64,000 nucleotides of DNA from Roseburia sp. AF12-17LB (lineage in GTDB: Bacteria > Bacillota > Clostridia > Lachnospirales > Lachnospiraceae), in the NCBI RefSeq assembly GCF_003479605.1, contig NZ_QUHR01000007.1:1-64000 (forward strand). Reading direction: 5' to 3'. The stretch's first letter is position 1; every line of letters starts with the position of its first letter. Position numbers and translations under genes: made by a program. Positions 18,464 to 27,122 of this stretch are shown piece after piece. The notes below the pieces were generated by a model. It worked only from the letters and a program-made list of their open reading frames with translations, was not told where the DNA came from and made no database searches.

Positions 18464-18524
18464 GCCAATTACATCTATCTGATTTTTACTCCAGTTCCAC
18501 ATAAGTTGTAAAATATTTACTTCT

Positions 18525-19388
18525 TTAAATATTTTTCTTTAATGTTCCGAGATATTCTCCATTACAATAAACAAAGGGACCTGCTTCACCCTCTTCTCCA
18601 AAATATTCCGGTCTTAGCGACATAATATCAAGCAATTCATCCATATTATGCACCTTTGTTGCCTGATACGGCTGTTCAAAAGCGATTTTTTCTATAAACA
18701 AATAATAGTCACTGTACTTTATCAGAACACCGGTATGCCCCACAAAAACAACATCCGAGTATGGGTCATATATTACTATGCTAAGAAGAGAGAGCCTGTC
18801 ACTATCCACTTGAAATCCATAATGTTTCCAGCTATCGGAAAATGTATTTTCCGGGTGACTGCCATCTGTTACACTTTTTTCTCCATAGAGTGTGGTGAAC
18901 ATATTTTTATTCTCTTTTATGCTTTCATACCTGTCCACATTATCTATTGCTTCTGTATCAAACATTAAGTAGGTACCCTCATAGCTGTCTTCTGTCGATT
19001 CTGCACGGAGCACACCATCCAGCAGAAGAAACGCTGTCATTCTGCAATCAGCATCCGAATAGTCATGGTTCTGTTCCCAGCCATCCATACATTTTCCAAT
19101 ATCTGCTTTCATTTTTCCAGGATCTGACCAGCCATCCTCCAGTCCGGCATTTTTTCCGGCAGTATCCGCGAAATCAGTCGTCCATTCCCGAAATGTATCT
19201 ACATGGGAAGCTCCTGCTGATTCCAGTTCTTCACAAATCCCGGCAATGGAGTCTTTTCCTCCCATATATGTTGCAGCCGGCAGCTCCTGATTCTGTGATG
19301 CTTCTGTACAGGCACACAGCAGCATGGCCAGGAATACCATTGCTGCTGACAATCTCATTGTTATTTTGATTTTATTTTGCCTTTTCAA
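18525..19388 (-). CDS. DUF4300-like lipoprotein
   Basis: 287 residues from TTG 19388 (GGGAGAGG nine bases before); TTG 19409 and ATG 19358 are alternatives. A lipoprotein signal (AMLLCACTEA) is followed by a soluble domain with an N-terminal helical region and a mixed C-terminal part. The pattern of DCRMTAFLLL, LMFDTEAIDN and VFVGHTGVLI resembles DUF4300 proteins of Firmicutes, whose function I do not know. It overlaps the preceding small lipoprotein gene by 17 bases, so the two are coupled. Confidence 0.65.
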   Translation of the reverse strand: MKRQNKIKITMRLSAAMVFLAMLLCACTEASQNQELPAATYMGGKDSIAGICEELESAGASHVDTFREWTTDFADTAGKNAGLEDGWSDPGKMKADIGKCMDGWEQNHDYSDADCRMTAFLLLDGVLRAESTEDSYEGTYLMFDTEAIDNVDRYESIKENKNMFTTLYGEKSVTDGSHPENTFSDSWKHYGFQVDSDRLSLLSIVIYDPYSDVVFVGHTGVLIKYSDYYLFIEKIAFEQPYQATKVHNMDELLDIMSLRPEYFGEEGEAGPFVYCNGEYLGTLKKNI

Positions 19389-19731
19389 CAGATAATACCT
19401 CTCCCTCAAACGGATCTACCTCAGAAATTGTTCCTGTATATTTTACCGTTACAGTATCTCCATTGCTGACATTTTCCAATCCCTCCGGTTTTTCTTCAAA
19501 AGTAAAACTATATGGCGTATCATTCTCATCTGTCACAACAAACATAAAATCCTTTATCTCATCAATGGTTCCTGTTAATTCTTTTTCTTCTGCTGTTCCT
19601 TCTTCTTTTCCCTCTTCGCTGCTATTTGTGATTGCATTATCCTGCTTCACCTCTGTCTGGCCACATCCTCCAAATAATCCAGCCCAAAATACCATTCCCA
19701 TTACAATTGCGATTAATTTTTTCTTCATCAT
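19372..19731 (-). CDS. Small lipoprotein of unknown function
   Basis: 119 residues: signal peptide with lipobox (AGLFGGCGQ), an acidic spacer rich in Glu and Lys, then a compact beta-rich domain (LTGTIDEIKDFMFVV to VLSVEKAK) that looks like a small OB-like or beta-barrel fold. I do not recognise a named family. It is coupled to the DUF4300-like lipoprotein and lies downstream of the GGDEF gene on the same strand. Confidence 0.7.
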   Translation of the reverse strand: MMKKKLIAIVMGMVFWAGLFGGCGQTEVKQDNAITNSSEEGKEEGTAEEKELTGTIDEIKDFMFVVTDENDTPYSFTFEEKPEGLENVSNGDTVTVKYTGTISEVDPFEGEVLSVEKAK

Positions 19732-19768
19732 CCTATACCTCTTTCTTTTTTATCATGTTTTACAGTCT

Positions 19769-21532
19769 CTAAAATGCATCTCTGTAATGCCGCTTTGTAG
19801 AATTCCAGTCCACCATCAGTACATAGAACACTCTGCCGTATCGTCCATTTTCCACAATTCTGCCATGGTCAAGCACCCTCATTGAGGTTCCATCTGCTTT
19901 TTTCAGATGGAAGTGTACATAATCATTGGAATGTCCTTCTCCTATCTGCTGCCAGATACTTTCTTCAACCTGCTCCCTTTCTTCTTCTTCAATCAGGTTA
20001 CGGAAGCTTCCTTTTGTATACTCCTGCAGTTCTGCCATGGACCTGCATCCGGTGAGACGGATCATCTCATGGTTTGCAAAAAGAATTTCATCATTTTCTT
20101 TATCTGCTTTATAAATAATAAATGCTCCCGGAAGATTTTCTGAAACATCCTTCAATGCAAATCCAAGCTGCTTTCTGATTTCAAGGCCAATTCCTTCCCG
20201 GTACTGAATACAACCATTTTTCCCGTCAAGCTTTACTTCATAAAGTGCTGCATCTGCACAGCGCATCAACCGTGAATAGTTTTTTCCCTGTAACGGATAC
20301 TCTGCATATCCCAGGGAAATAGTATATGTCACTTTTTCACCTTCATACCAGAAAGAACGCTTCTTTTTTGTAAACTGTTCCAGTTTCTCCCTTACTTCTT
20401 CACCGGTGCAATTATCTAAGAAAATGCAGAATTCATCCCCTCCTTTCCGTCCAAGCACAGCATGTTCCGGGAACGATTTCCGCATGCTTTCGGCTAATAT
20501 CTGTAATGCCCTGTCTCCGGATTCATGTCCATACATGTCATTAATGAATTTGAAATCATCAATGTCAAACTGCGCTGCCACGCAGGAAGCTTCCGGATAC
20601 TTTTTCAAATACTGTCTTACCTGCTCCTCAAATCCATGCCTGTTATTGATTCTGGTCAATACATCGGTTACAGCCAGCTTTTTAAATCTATTTTTATGCT
20701 CATCCAAAGCCAAAATCATAGAGACAAGTCCCGTCAGCAGCAGAACAATCAACAGTCCGCCAGCCAGCATTCCATAAAGGTGCTCATGATTCGACCAGCC
20801 TGTCTTCGGCATGATTTCCAGTTTCCACCGGTTTCCAGCTGCTTCAAATTCATAAGCAACCGGATTTGTCAGAATTGCTCCTGAGCTATATACTTCTTCA
20901 TATGTTGTATCCCATGGAGAAACGGTCTTTGATAACGTATAATCATAGTCAAAATCCGAAAGTGCTTTTAATGAATCTGAAAAAATAGCCGGTACACGGA
21001 TAATTACAATGGCAAATCCCCAGAATTCTTCTTCTCCGTTTTCATTTATCAGGTATATCGGATTTCGTATTGCCATTCCATATCCACCCTGCTCTAATTG
21101 AAACGGTCCCTGCATAATTTCAATATGGTTATCTCTGGCATAACGGGAAATTTCTCCCCTGTCTGCATCATTGAGCAAGTCGATTTTTCCGGCTTCATTG
21201 CCATCTTCCGGATATATCTCTGTTACTACACCATCCGGTGCAAGCTGGATACTCTGGATGGAATCCGTCATCATATCCTCTGCCACCTCTGAAAATTTAT
21301 TAATCCTGCCATTTTCACTGACCAGAAGCTGCTTTAAAGCATTTGTAGCTCCAACTTCCTGCATAATATCAGACTTTATCCGCTCAGAATATATCATTGC
21401 ATTCAGGTTCGCCATTTTTCTGCTATGGTTCCTCTGTATATTTCCTACTCCATATAATACAGCTCCCAAAGCAGTCATCCCAAGCAGTAATACCATGACT
21501 GGCAATATTATTTTTCTCTTTTGTATCCGCAT
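19769..21532 (-). CDS. CHASE-GGDEF-PAS diguanylate cyclase
   Basis: 587 residues. An N-terminal membrane helix (8-28), an extracytoplasmic CHASE-like sensor (about 50-240), a second helix (about 257-280) and a GGDEF domain with intact active motif (RKGGDEFCIF) follow in order. A PAS-like domain ends the protein (DVSENLPGAFIIYK to about 587). It should make cyclic di-GMP in response to an outside ligand. I see no RxxD inhibitory site five residues before GGDEF. A PAS domain after rather than before GGDEF is uncommon. Its start overlaps the upstream small membrane protein gene by 25 bases. Confidence 0.88.
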   Translation of the reverse strand: MRIQKRKIILPVMVLLLGMTALGAVLYGVGNIQRNHSRKMANLNAMIYSERIKSDIMQEVGATNALKQLLVSENGRINKFSEVAEDMMTDSIQSIQLAPDGVVTEIYPEDGNEAGKIDLLNDADRGEISRYARDNHIEIMQGPFQLEQGGYGMAIRNPIYLINENGEEEFWGFAIVIIRVPAIFSDSLKALSDFDYDYTLSKTVSPWDTTYEEVYSSGAILTNPVAYEFEAAGNRWKLEIMPKTGWSNHEHLYGMLAGGLLIVLLLTGLVSMILALDEHKNRFKKLAVTDVLTRINNRHGFEEQVRQYLKKYPEASCVAAQFDIDDFKFINDMYGHESGDRALQILAESMRKSFPEHAVLGRKGGDEFCIFLDNCTGEEVREKLEQFTKKKRSFWYEGEKVTYTISLGYAEYPLQGKNYSRLMRCADAALYEVKLDGKNGCIQYREGIGLEIRKQLGFALKDVSENLPGAFIIYKADKENDEILFANHEMIRLTGCRSMAELQEYTKGSFRNLIEEEEREQVEESIWQQIGEGHSNDYVHFHLKKADGTSMRVLDHGRIVENGRYGRVFYVLMVDWNSTKRHYRDAF

Positions 21533-21942
21533 TTTCTGTCCTCACAACTACCCGAAAATCTTATTTCTCTTTTCATTCTGCTTCCTGTTATCAGGTATGC
21601 ACTGAGTATAAACCCAAAACTCGGAACGCACAATATCAAAACAGCCGGAAGTGTTGCATCTTCGCTATGCCAGAAAGCTTCCACGAACCAATAAAAACAC
21701 CTGGTCAGCGGATATGCCAGCAGAAGGTCGATACTTCCTGACACCAAAAGACATTTTCCATATAGTTTCTGTGCCCTGTACCAGTGCTCCTCTGATTGCT
21801 CTGCTTTCTTTCCCCGGTAGGTAGGATATCTTTCTCTCTGCCGTTCCTCCCACCTCAAGGGCATATAAAATGCAATACTTCCAGCTACTAGTATAATGAT
21901 GCTTAATGTAATTGGTAAGATTAATATTGCATATTTTTCCAC
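21508..21942 (-). CDS. Small integral membrane protein
   Basis: 144 residues with three hydrophobic segments (about 7-28, 65-90, 97-120) separated by a charged loop containing EEHWYRAQKLYGKCLL. That loop faintly recalls the SdpI immunity-protein family, but the match is too weak to name it. The gene ends inside the start of the CHASE-GGDEF gene (25-base overlap), so the two are translationally coupled and may work together in signalling. Confidence 0.65.
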   Translation of the reverse strand: MEKYAILILPITLSIIILVAGSIAFYMPLRWEERQRERYPTYRGKKAEQSEEHWYRAQKLYGKCLLVSGSIDLLLAYPLTRCFYWFVEAFWHSEDATLPAVLILCVPSFGFILSAYLITGSRMKREIRFSGSCEDRKCGYKREK

Positions 21943-21966
21943 CGGACTTCTCCTTGTATCTGCGTC

Positions 21967-23598
21967 TTACTGAAATGCCACCACTTCGTAGCCTGCTGCC
22001 TGCGCCGCATCAATAAATCTTCCAAGAATGGCTGTATTGGTGGTAGACTCCGCATGTAAAAGATAAATTGCTCCCGGATGCATCCGGTCTTTTAATTTCT
22101 GTAACGCTTCTGACTCGCCTGGCTGGTTATTGACATCATAGTCCTTGTATGCAAAGCTCCAGAACACGCTCTTGTAGTTGCAGTTATTGACCACTGCTAA
22201 GGACTGGTCACTGAATTTACCCGCCGGGAACCGGAACAGGTGCATATCATAGCCAAAATTATCCTTAATATACTGGTGGTTCTCCATGACTTCATTTTTC
22301 TGCTGCTCCAAACTCTGGGATGGAAGGCCCTCGGACGGATGGGTCACGCTGTGATTACCAATCTCATGTCCCTCGTCAATCATCCGCTGTACCAGCTCTG
22401 GCTGTGCCTTGGCATATGGCTCTGTCACAAAAAAGGTTGCCTTTACGCCCTTTTCCTTTAAAGTATCTAAGATTTGCGGCGTACAGCCATATTCGTAGCC
22501 TTCGTCAAAGGTCAGATAAATCTTCTTTTCATCTGCTCCGATAAAATTCGCCTGATAGTCTCCGTATTTTTCCTGATAAGAAACAGCTCCAATCGGCCGG
22601 TTCTCTTCATCAAAATTCACGCCCTGCCCCCAGTTCTGACAGGTTCCATCCAAAGCTTCCACATTGGCAATCTGCTGGTTGGTAATAACTTCTCCAACGT
22701 TTTTCGTATCTTCTGTGGCGGTACTGTCTTCTGTGCTGCCGGAGGTTCCATCTGTGTCTGTATCACCTGTTGTAGTATCTCCGATGGACGTATCTGCTTC
22801 TGTATTTCCACCTGTTCCGTCACCATGGTAAGTCTTATAAGTAGCAATAATGGCATCTCCAATAGCCGCCGCATATGCTTCCTTATTATCATCAAAAAGC
22901 TGATTGTCTTTGGCATTATTCATAAATCCCATTTCAACGATACAGGACGGCATATGGGAATGGCTGTTTACATAATAATCCTTTGAACTGCTCTTCTGGG
23001 TTCCCTTTTTCACATCACGGTCGCGCTGTACACCGACTCCGGCTAACCCCTGCTGGATATTTCCGGCAAGTCCCATGGTCTCTTCATTGGCTCCACTGTA
23101 TACCCATGTCTCTACTCCATATCCCTCTCCGGTATTCCGGTGCAGGGATACATAATAATCTGCTTCCGCTTCATTTGCTATATCACATCTCTCTGACAGT
23201 TTTAAGAAGGTATCATCACTTCGTGTCATGATGACATTCACATCTTTTTCCTGCAAATAACTCTGTACGGCAAGTGCCATGGCAAGAGTATCATCTTTCT
23301 CATAGCGGTTCTTATAGTCAGAACCATTGTCCTTTCCGCCGTGTCCCGCATCAATGCACACCGTCAGTCCCTTCTTATCCGGTTCCTTCTCCTCTTTATC
23401 TCCGGACAGCTTTTCCAGTATACTGATGGTATAGTCTCCATTCCCATCTATAATAGGAAGATGTTTTTCCAAAACACCGGTCAGAAGGTTTACGATTCCC
23501 AGCACTAACAGCAATACCAGTACACAAAAAGCTGCTGAAATTGCATTTCTTATTCTCCTTAATTTCTTTCTTCGTTCTCTTTCTCTTCTTGTAGACAA
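21967..23598 (-). CDS. Fusion: N-acetylmuramoyl-L-alanine amidase and PdaA-type deacetylase
   Basis: 543 residues from TTG 23598 (GGAG seven bases before). One membrane helix (20-41) anchors it. Residues 77-257 are an amidase_3 domain with zinc and catalytic residues H86 (DAGHGG), E100, H153 (SLHRN) and E222 (VEMGF). A Ser/Thr/Asp/Gly linker (258-303) leads to a NodB deacetylase domain (355-543): TFDEGYEYG, H416 and H420 in NHSVTH, RFPAG at 456-460, and HPGAIYLLH at 507-515. The flanking pattern (VFWSFAYKDYDVNNQPGES) is that of PdaA. In Bacillus, CwlD amidase and PdaA together make the muramic-delta-lactam of spore cortex; here both are in one chain. Confidence 0.88.
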   Translation of the reverse strand: MSTRRERERRKKLRRIRNAISAAFCVLVLLLVLGIVNLLTGVLEKHLPIIDGNGDYTISILEKLSGDKEEKEPDKKGLTVCIDAGHGGKDNGSDYKNRYEKDDTLAMALAVQSYLQEKDVNVIMTRSDDTFLKLSERCDIANEAEADYYVSLHRNTGEGYGVETWVYSGANEETMGLAGNIQQGLAGVGVQRDRDVKKGTQKSSSKDYYVNSHSHMPSCIVEMGFMNNAKDNQLFDDNKEAYAAAIGDAIIATYKTYHGDGTGGNTEADTSIGDTTTGDTDTDGTSGSTEDSTATEDTKNVGEVITNQQIANVEALDGTCQNWGQGVNFDEENRPIGAVSYQEKYGDYQANFIGADEKKIYLTFDEGYEYGCTPQILDTLKEKGVKATFFVTEPYAKAQPELVQRMIDEGHEIGNHSVTHPSEGLPSQSLEQQKNEVMENHQYIKDNFGYDMHLFRFPAGKFSDQSLAVVNNCNYKSVFWSFAYKDYDVNNQPGESEALQKLKDRMHPGAIYLLHAESTTNTAILGRFIDAAQAAGYEVVAFQ

Positions 23599-23651
23599 TG
23601 TTTTTCTCCGTTGTTTCTTATGTTTTCCGTAATTGCTTACAATCTATTTTC

Positions 23652-23680
23652 ATTGTAAAGCAGCCCCCACAGCGGGTCAA
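23652..23680 (-). promoter_or_regulatory. Promoter of the amidase/deacetylase gene
   Basis: On the minus strand TTGACC (plus 23675-23680) and TACAAT (plus 23652-23657) are 17 bases apart, about 55 bases upstream of the TTG start. This looks like an ordinary sigma-A promoter rather than a sporulation-sigma promoter. Confidence 0.65.
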
Positions 23681-23919
23681 TTTAAGATTTCTTAAATTTT
23701 TTCATAAACTGGTTTAATCCTGTTTTAATCTGTGTTAAATTATGATTTAATCATATTTGATATGGTAATGTGTTAGCTTGTTATGATTTCTATTTAAGAT
23801 ATATTTGCCACTGCATATTTCTATTAAGCGGCTATTTTGTCTATTTTATAGCATTTTCATTTTTCCGATTATATAATCAGACTAAACAATATAGAAATTG
23901 CCTTTTAAGGAGGGGTACT
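23681..23919. other. AT-rich intergenic region with phased TTTAAT repeats
   Basis: No gene is visible here. TTTAATC occurs at 23713, 23724 and 23746, with GTTAAAT at 23734, so the copies fall about 11 bases apart. This could be a binding array or curved DNA upstream of the amidase promoter. The plus-strand side leads into the nagB remnant; no convincing promoter for it was found. Confidence 0.5.
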
Positions 23920-24079
23920 ATGCGTATTTATAAAGCAAAGGATTATAATGAAGTATCAGGCCCTGTTTGGTCCAATCACTCCGACTGTTCCTGCTTCTAT
24001 CCTGCAGTTACATAACAACGTATCCATTGTTGCTGATGAAGCAGCTCTTTCACTGATTATTAAAAATAAACTGATTTAA
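23920..24079 (+). pseudogene. nagB: nagB remnant (glucosamine-6-phosphate deaminase), internal deletion
   Basis: The first 13 codons (MRIYKAKDYNEVS) match the start of NagB, behind a fine ribosome site (AAGGAGG). From about 23960, in another frame, the sequence reads QALFGPITPTVPASILQLH and continues to KNKLI and a stop at 24077-24079, matching the NagB C-terminus. Roughly 190 central codons, with the whole active site, are gone. The junction is out of frame, so no enzyme is made. It lies 12 bases before nagA, as in an intact nagBA operon. Confidence 0.85.
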
Positions 24080-24091
24080 GGGGGTATTCGA

Positions 24092-25020
24092 ATGATTATC
24101 CGAAACGGTCTTGTATGGGGTGATGACTTCACTTTCCGTGAAAAAGACTTATATATCGATGATGTTACACATACAATCGTAGACAAACCCGTCTCCGAAC
24201 ATGAGGAAATTCTGGATGCAAACGGCAATTATGTGATTCCGGGACTGGTTGATGTGCATATCCATGGTGCAAAGGGTCATGATTTCTGTGACGCAAATAC
24301 AGACGGACTTTCCGATATTGCAGCTTACCTGTATTCCTGCGGTGTTACATCCTTCTGTGCAACATCCATGACTTTACCGGAAAACCAGCTTATGGAAATC
24401 TTCGAAACTGTTTCCGGTGTACCGGATGACAGAAACCATTCCTATGTAGCCGGTATTCATATGGAAGGTCCTTTCCTTTCCCCGGCAAAGAAGGGTGCCC
24501 AGAAAGAAAGTTACCTCTGTAGCCCTAGTATAGACGTATTTTGCCGCTTGTTAGAAGTTTTCAGTGGCAAAATAAAGTTAATCACCATCGCTCCGGAACT
24601 TCCGGGAGCAGACAAATTTATCGAAAAATTCCATGATGAAGTTACTATTTCTCTTGGACACTCTACTGCTTCTTATGAAATTGCCTCAAAGGCCTTCGCA
24701 GCAGGTGCCATCCATGCAACTCATCTGTTCAACGCCATGCCGGCATTCCACCACCGTGACCCGGGTATTGTGGGTACCGCTGCTGATGCCCCACATGCAA
24801 TGGTGGAAATTATCTGTGATGGCATCCACATCCATCCAGCCGTTATCCGCAGCGTTTTCCGCATATTTGGAGATGACCGCGTCATCTTAATCAGCGATGC
24901 CATGCGTGCAACCCTGCCAAGAGCATTGGAATGGAGAAAACCATCGGAAGCCTGACCCCGGGTGCAAGGGCTGATGTACTTCTGTTGAATAAGAAATACG
25001 AATTAGAACGCGTATTATGA
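24092..25020 (+). pseudogene. nagA: nagA remnant (N-acetylglucosamine-6-phosphate deacetylase), internal deletion
   Basis: Residues 1-274 follow NagA closely, with metal and catalytic motifs VDVHIHG, HMEGPFL, LGHS, THLFNAM and the aspartate in LISDAMRAT. After that point the frame runs into 13 unrelated residues and a stop at 24955. In the shifted frame the authentic C-terminus resumes at once (PAKSIGMEKTIGSLTPGARA to ELERVL, stop 25018-25020). About 65-75 codons are missing between DAMRAT and PAKS. The join lies at an AACC that could belong to either side, as expected of a short-homology deletion. A truncated 287-residue product could be made but would lack part of the barrel. Confidence 0.85.
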
Positions 25021-25123
25021 TTATTTAATCATCTTTTAATTATTTAGTCTCCCTTTCTTTTTACTGGACTTTGTGCCTTTTTCAAGGTCCAAGAGAGTCC
25101 TTTGGTTCTCGCAATAAATCAAG

Positions 25124-25153
25124 AAAAGCCTCCGTCCCAGGACGGAGGCTTTT
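25124..25153. terminator. Bidirectional terminator between nagA remnant and glucokinase
   Basis: A near-perfect inverted repeat with GCCTCCGTCC/GGACGGAGGC arms is flanked by AAAA and TTTT. It can terminate both the plus-strand nag transcript and the minus-strand glucokinase transcript. Confidence 0.88.
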
Positions 25154-25205
25154 CACTTACTTACGAAAGAATCTGGCAAAGCATGTTTCTCGATTCATCT
25201 GATTC

Positions 25206-26144
25206 TTAGTCTAATATCATCTGCACGCAGCCGTACATTCCGGCATCATTTCCAAGGGATGCCAATGCAAACTTGGTGTCCTTGCAGGATGCAAATGCAT
25301 GCTCTTTGAAATGTTTTGCTACCGTATCAATTAAGATATCTCCGGCTCTGGATACGCCACCACCGATTACGAATACCTGTGGGTTAACGACACAGGCAAT
25401 ATTAGATAACGCCATACCAAGTGTCTCGCCTAAGATTTCTACCGCCTCTAATGCCAGAGCATCTCCTTTTTTTGCCTCATCAAAGATATCCTTTGCTGTC
25501 AGCGGTTCAAATCCGCGTAAGGAAGACTCATCATCTTTCTCAGCCAGAAGTTTCTTCGCCATGCGGACGATTCCGGTAGCTGATGCGTACTGCTCTAAGC
25601 AGCCATGTCTGCCACATCCGCAGGTATCTTTTTCCTCTGTATTGACGGTAATATGTCCAATTTCGCCGCCTGCTCCGTTTGCGCCCGGAATAATTTTACC
25701 ATTGTGAATAATTCCGCCGCCAACACCGGTTCCAAGCGTAACCATAACGACTCCGGTGTAGCCTTTTCCACCGCCCTGCCACATCTCGCCAAGGGCTGCT
25801 ACATTCGCATCATTTCCTACTTTAACCGGAAGACCTGTCTTACTGCTTAATTCATCGGCAACCTGAACCTGTCCCCATCCGAGGTTTACACATACGGAAA
25901 CAGAGCCATCTTCTAATACAGGACCAGGAACACCTACGCCGATTCCTTCCACATCTTCTTTTGCAATGGATGCTGATTTCATTTTCTCGTCAATGGATGC
26001 TGCCACATCATCTAAAATATGTCCGCCATTATCTGCCTTGTTGGTTGGGATTTCCCACTTATTCAGCATTTTCCCGCTGGTCTCAAATAATCCGATCTTA
26101 CAGGTGGTTCCACCAATATCTACGCCAAAACCGTACTTCTTCAT
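25206..26144 (-). CDS. glcK: ROK-family glucokinase
   Basis: 312 residues. The ATP motif GVDIGGTTCKIGLF is at the N-terminus, glycine-rich GTGVGGGIIHNGK is central, and the ROK zinc finger and signature appear as CGCGRHGCLEQYAS. Length and motifs match Gram-positive glucokinases, which phosphorylate glucose to enter glycolysis. It could have broader hexose specificity. It stands alone between the nag remnants and the SRP RNA gene. Confidence 0.9.
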   Translation of the reverse strand: MKKYGFGVDIGGTTCKIGLFETSGKMLNKWEIPTNKADNGGHILDDVAASIDEKMKSASIAKEDVEGIGVGVPGPVLEDGSVSVCVNLGWGQVQVADELSSKTGLPVKVGNDANVAALGEMWQGGGKGYTGVVMVTLGTGVGGGIIHNGKIIPGANGAGGEIGHITVNTEEKDTCGCGRHGCLEQYASATGIVRMAKKLLAEKDDESSLRGFEPLTAKDIFDEAKKGDALALEAVEILGETLGMALSNIACVVNPQVFVIGGGVSRAGDILIDTVAKHFKEHAFASCKDTKFALASLGNDAGMYGCVQMILD

Positions 26145-26244
26145 CTTTATCTCCTTTATTATATTAAATTTTCTTCTCTCCGACTTTCTTATGAAGAACC
26201 CTTATCTTTATTATATTATAATTTCTAATTTTTTGCATTAAAAA

Positions 26245-26506
26245 CCGAGCATCCTGTTTTGAATTCTCGTTGCAAACGTTACCTGAACAGCCAACTCAGT
26301 CCAGGCGACCTTACGGCACACAGGAGCTTCCGCTTAGGGCTGCTTCATTCCTGACCTGACCCGGTTCACAGATTCCTGTTGCGTAAGACCCAGACATCAA
26401 CGCCACTTATTCAGGGCTGCTTTACAATTTCAAACCCGAGACAGGATATCACCCCAGCTATAGCGGATTGCTGGTACAGGGCACCGCTGCCACCCCGGCT
26501 GCTCGG
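26245..26506 (-). ncRNA. ffs: Signal recognition particle RNA, large bacterial type
   Basis: On the minus strand a 262-base RNA begins CCGAGCA and ends TGCTCGG, closing the terminal helix, and carries the domain IV signature GGTCAGGTCAGGAATGAAGC (asymmetric loop plus tetraloop region). The length includes an Alu-like domain, as in Bacillus and Clostridia rather than the short E. coli 4.5S form. The closing helix is followed by TTTTT, acting as terminator. It pairs with Ffh to target membrane proteins. Its own promoter lies just upstream. Confidence 0.92.
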
Positions 26507-26513
26507 AATCTAA

Positions 26514-26543
26514 ATTATAGCCTATTTTGTGCCGGATTGTCAA
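26514..26543 (-). promoter_or_regulatory. Promoter of SRP RNA
   Basis: On the minus strand TTGACA (plus 26538-26543) and TATAAT (plus 26514-26519) are 18 bases apart and place the start of transcription at the RNA 5' end. The -35 overlaps the tadA stop codon. Confidence 0.88.
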
Positions 26544-27025
26544 GGTTTTGCCTTCATTTTCTGCTGTTTCTTCTTCTCACGCAACCGCCTGAAAAATTCC
26601 GACAGCATGTCTGAACATTCTTCCTCCAATACGCCCCGCTCTATCTCTACCTGATGATTAAATGCTGCCACCTGCAAAAGATTCATCACTGAACCGGCGC
26701 ATCCAGCCTTGGGATTCATAGTTCCGATTACCACCTTTTTCATACGGGACTGTACAATGGCTCCCGCACACATCTGGCAGGGCTCTAAGGTCACATACAT
26801 CACGCAGTCCTCAAGCCTCCAGTCCCCGGTCTTCTTCGATGCCTTTTTAATGGCAGTCAGTTCCGCATGGGAAAGGGTATTTTTATCGGTATTGCGCCGG
26901 TTATAGCCCCGGGCAATAATTTTATCATTCTGCACAATCACGCAGCCAATAGGAACTTCCTCTAATTTTTCTGCTTTCCTTGCCTCCCGCAGGGCTGCTT
27001 TCATATATTTTATCTCCGGTTCCAT
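26540..27025 (-). CDS. tadA: tRNA-specific adenosine deaminase
   Basis: 161 residues with the cytidine-deaminase fold zinc motifs HAELTA (His and catalytic Glu) and PCQMCAGA (two Cys). TadA converts adenosine to inosine at the wobble position of tRNA-Arg(ACG). The lysine-rich C-terminal tail is ordinary. Position next to the SRP RNA gene is common in Clostridia. Confidence 0.95.
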   Translation of the reverse strand: MEPEIKYMKAALREARKAEKLEEVPIGCVIVQNDKIIARGYNRRNTDKNTLSHAELTAIKKASKKTGDWRLEDCVMYVTLEPCQMCAGAIVQSRMKKVVIGTMNPKAGCAGSVMNLLQVAAFNHQVEIERGVLEEECSDMLSEFFRRLREKKKQQKMKAKP

Positions 27026-27122
27026 GTTTACTCCTGACTTTTACTCTTTTCTCTGTTATAATAATAGCATATTTTGAGCATAACAAAAAGGTATTCTTAT
27101 ACCAGCTGCAGGAGTTAATAAC

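Noticed and set aside
18525..23598. Prophage or genomic island between 18.5 and 23.6 kb
   Set aside because: No integrase, attachment repeats, tRNA junction or phage genes; gene content is typical chromosomal.
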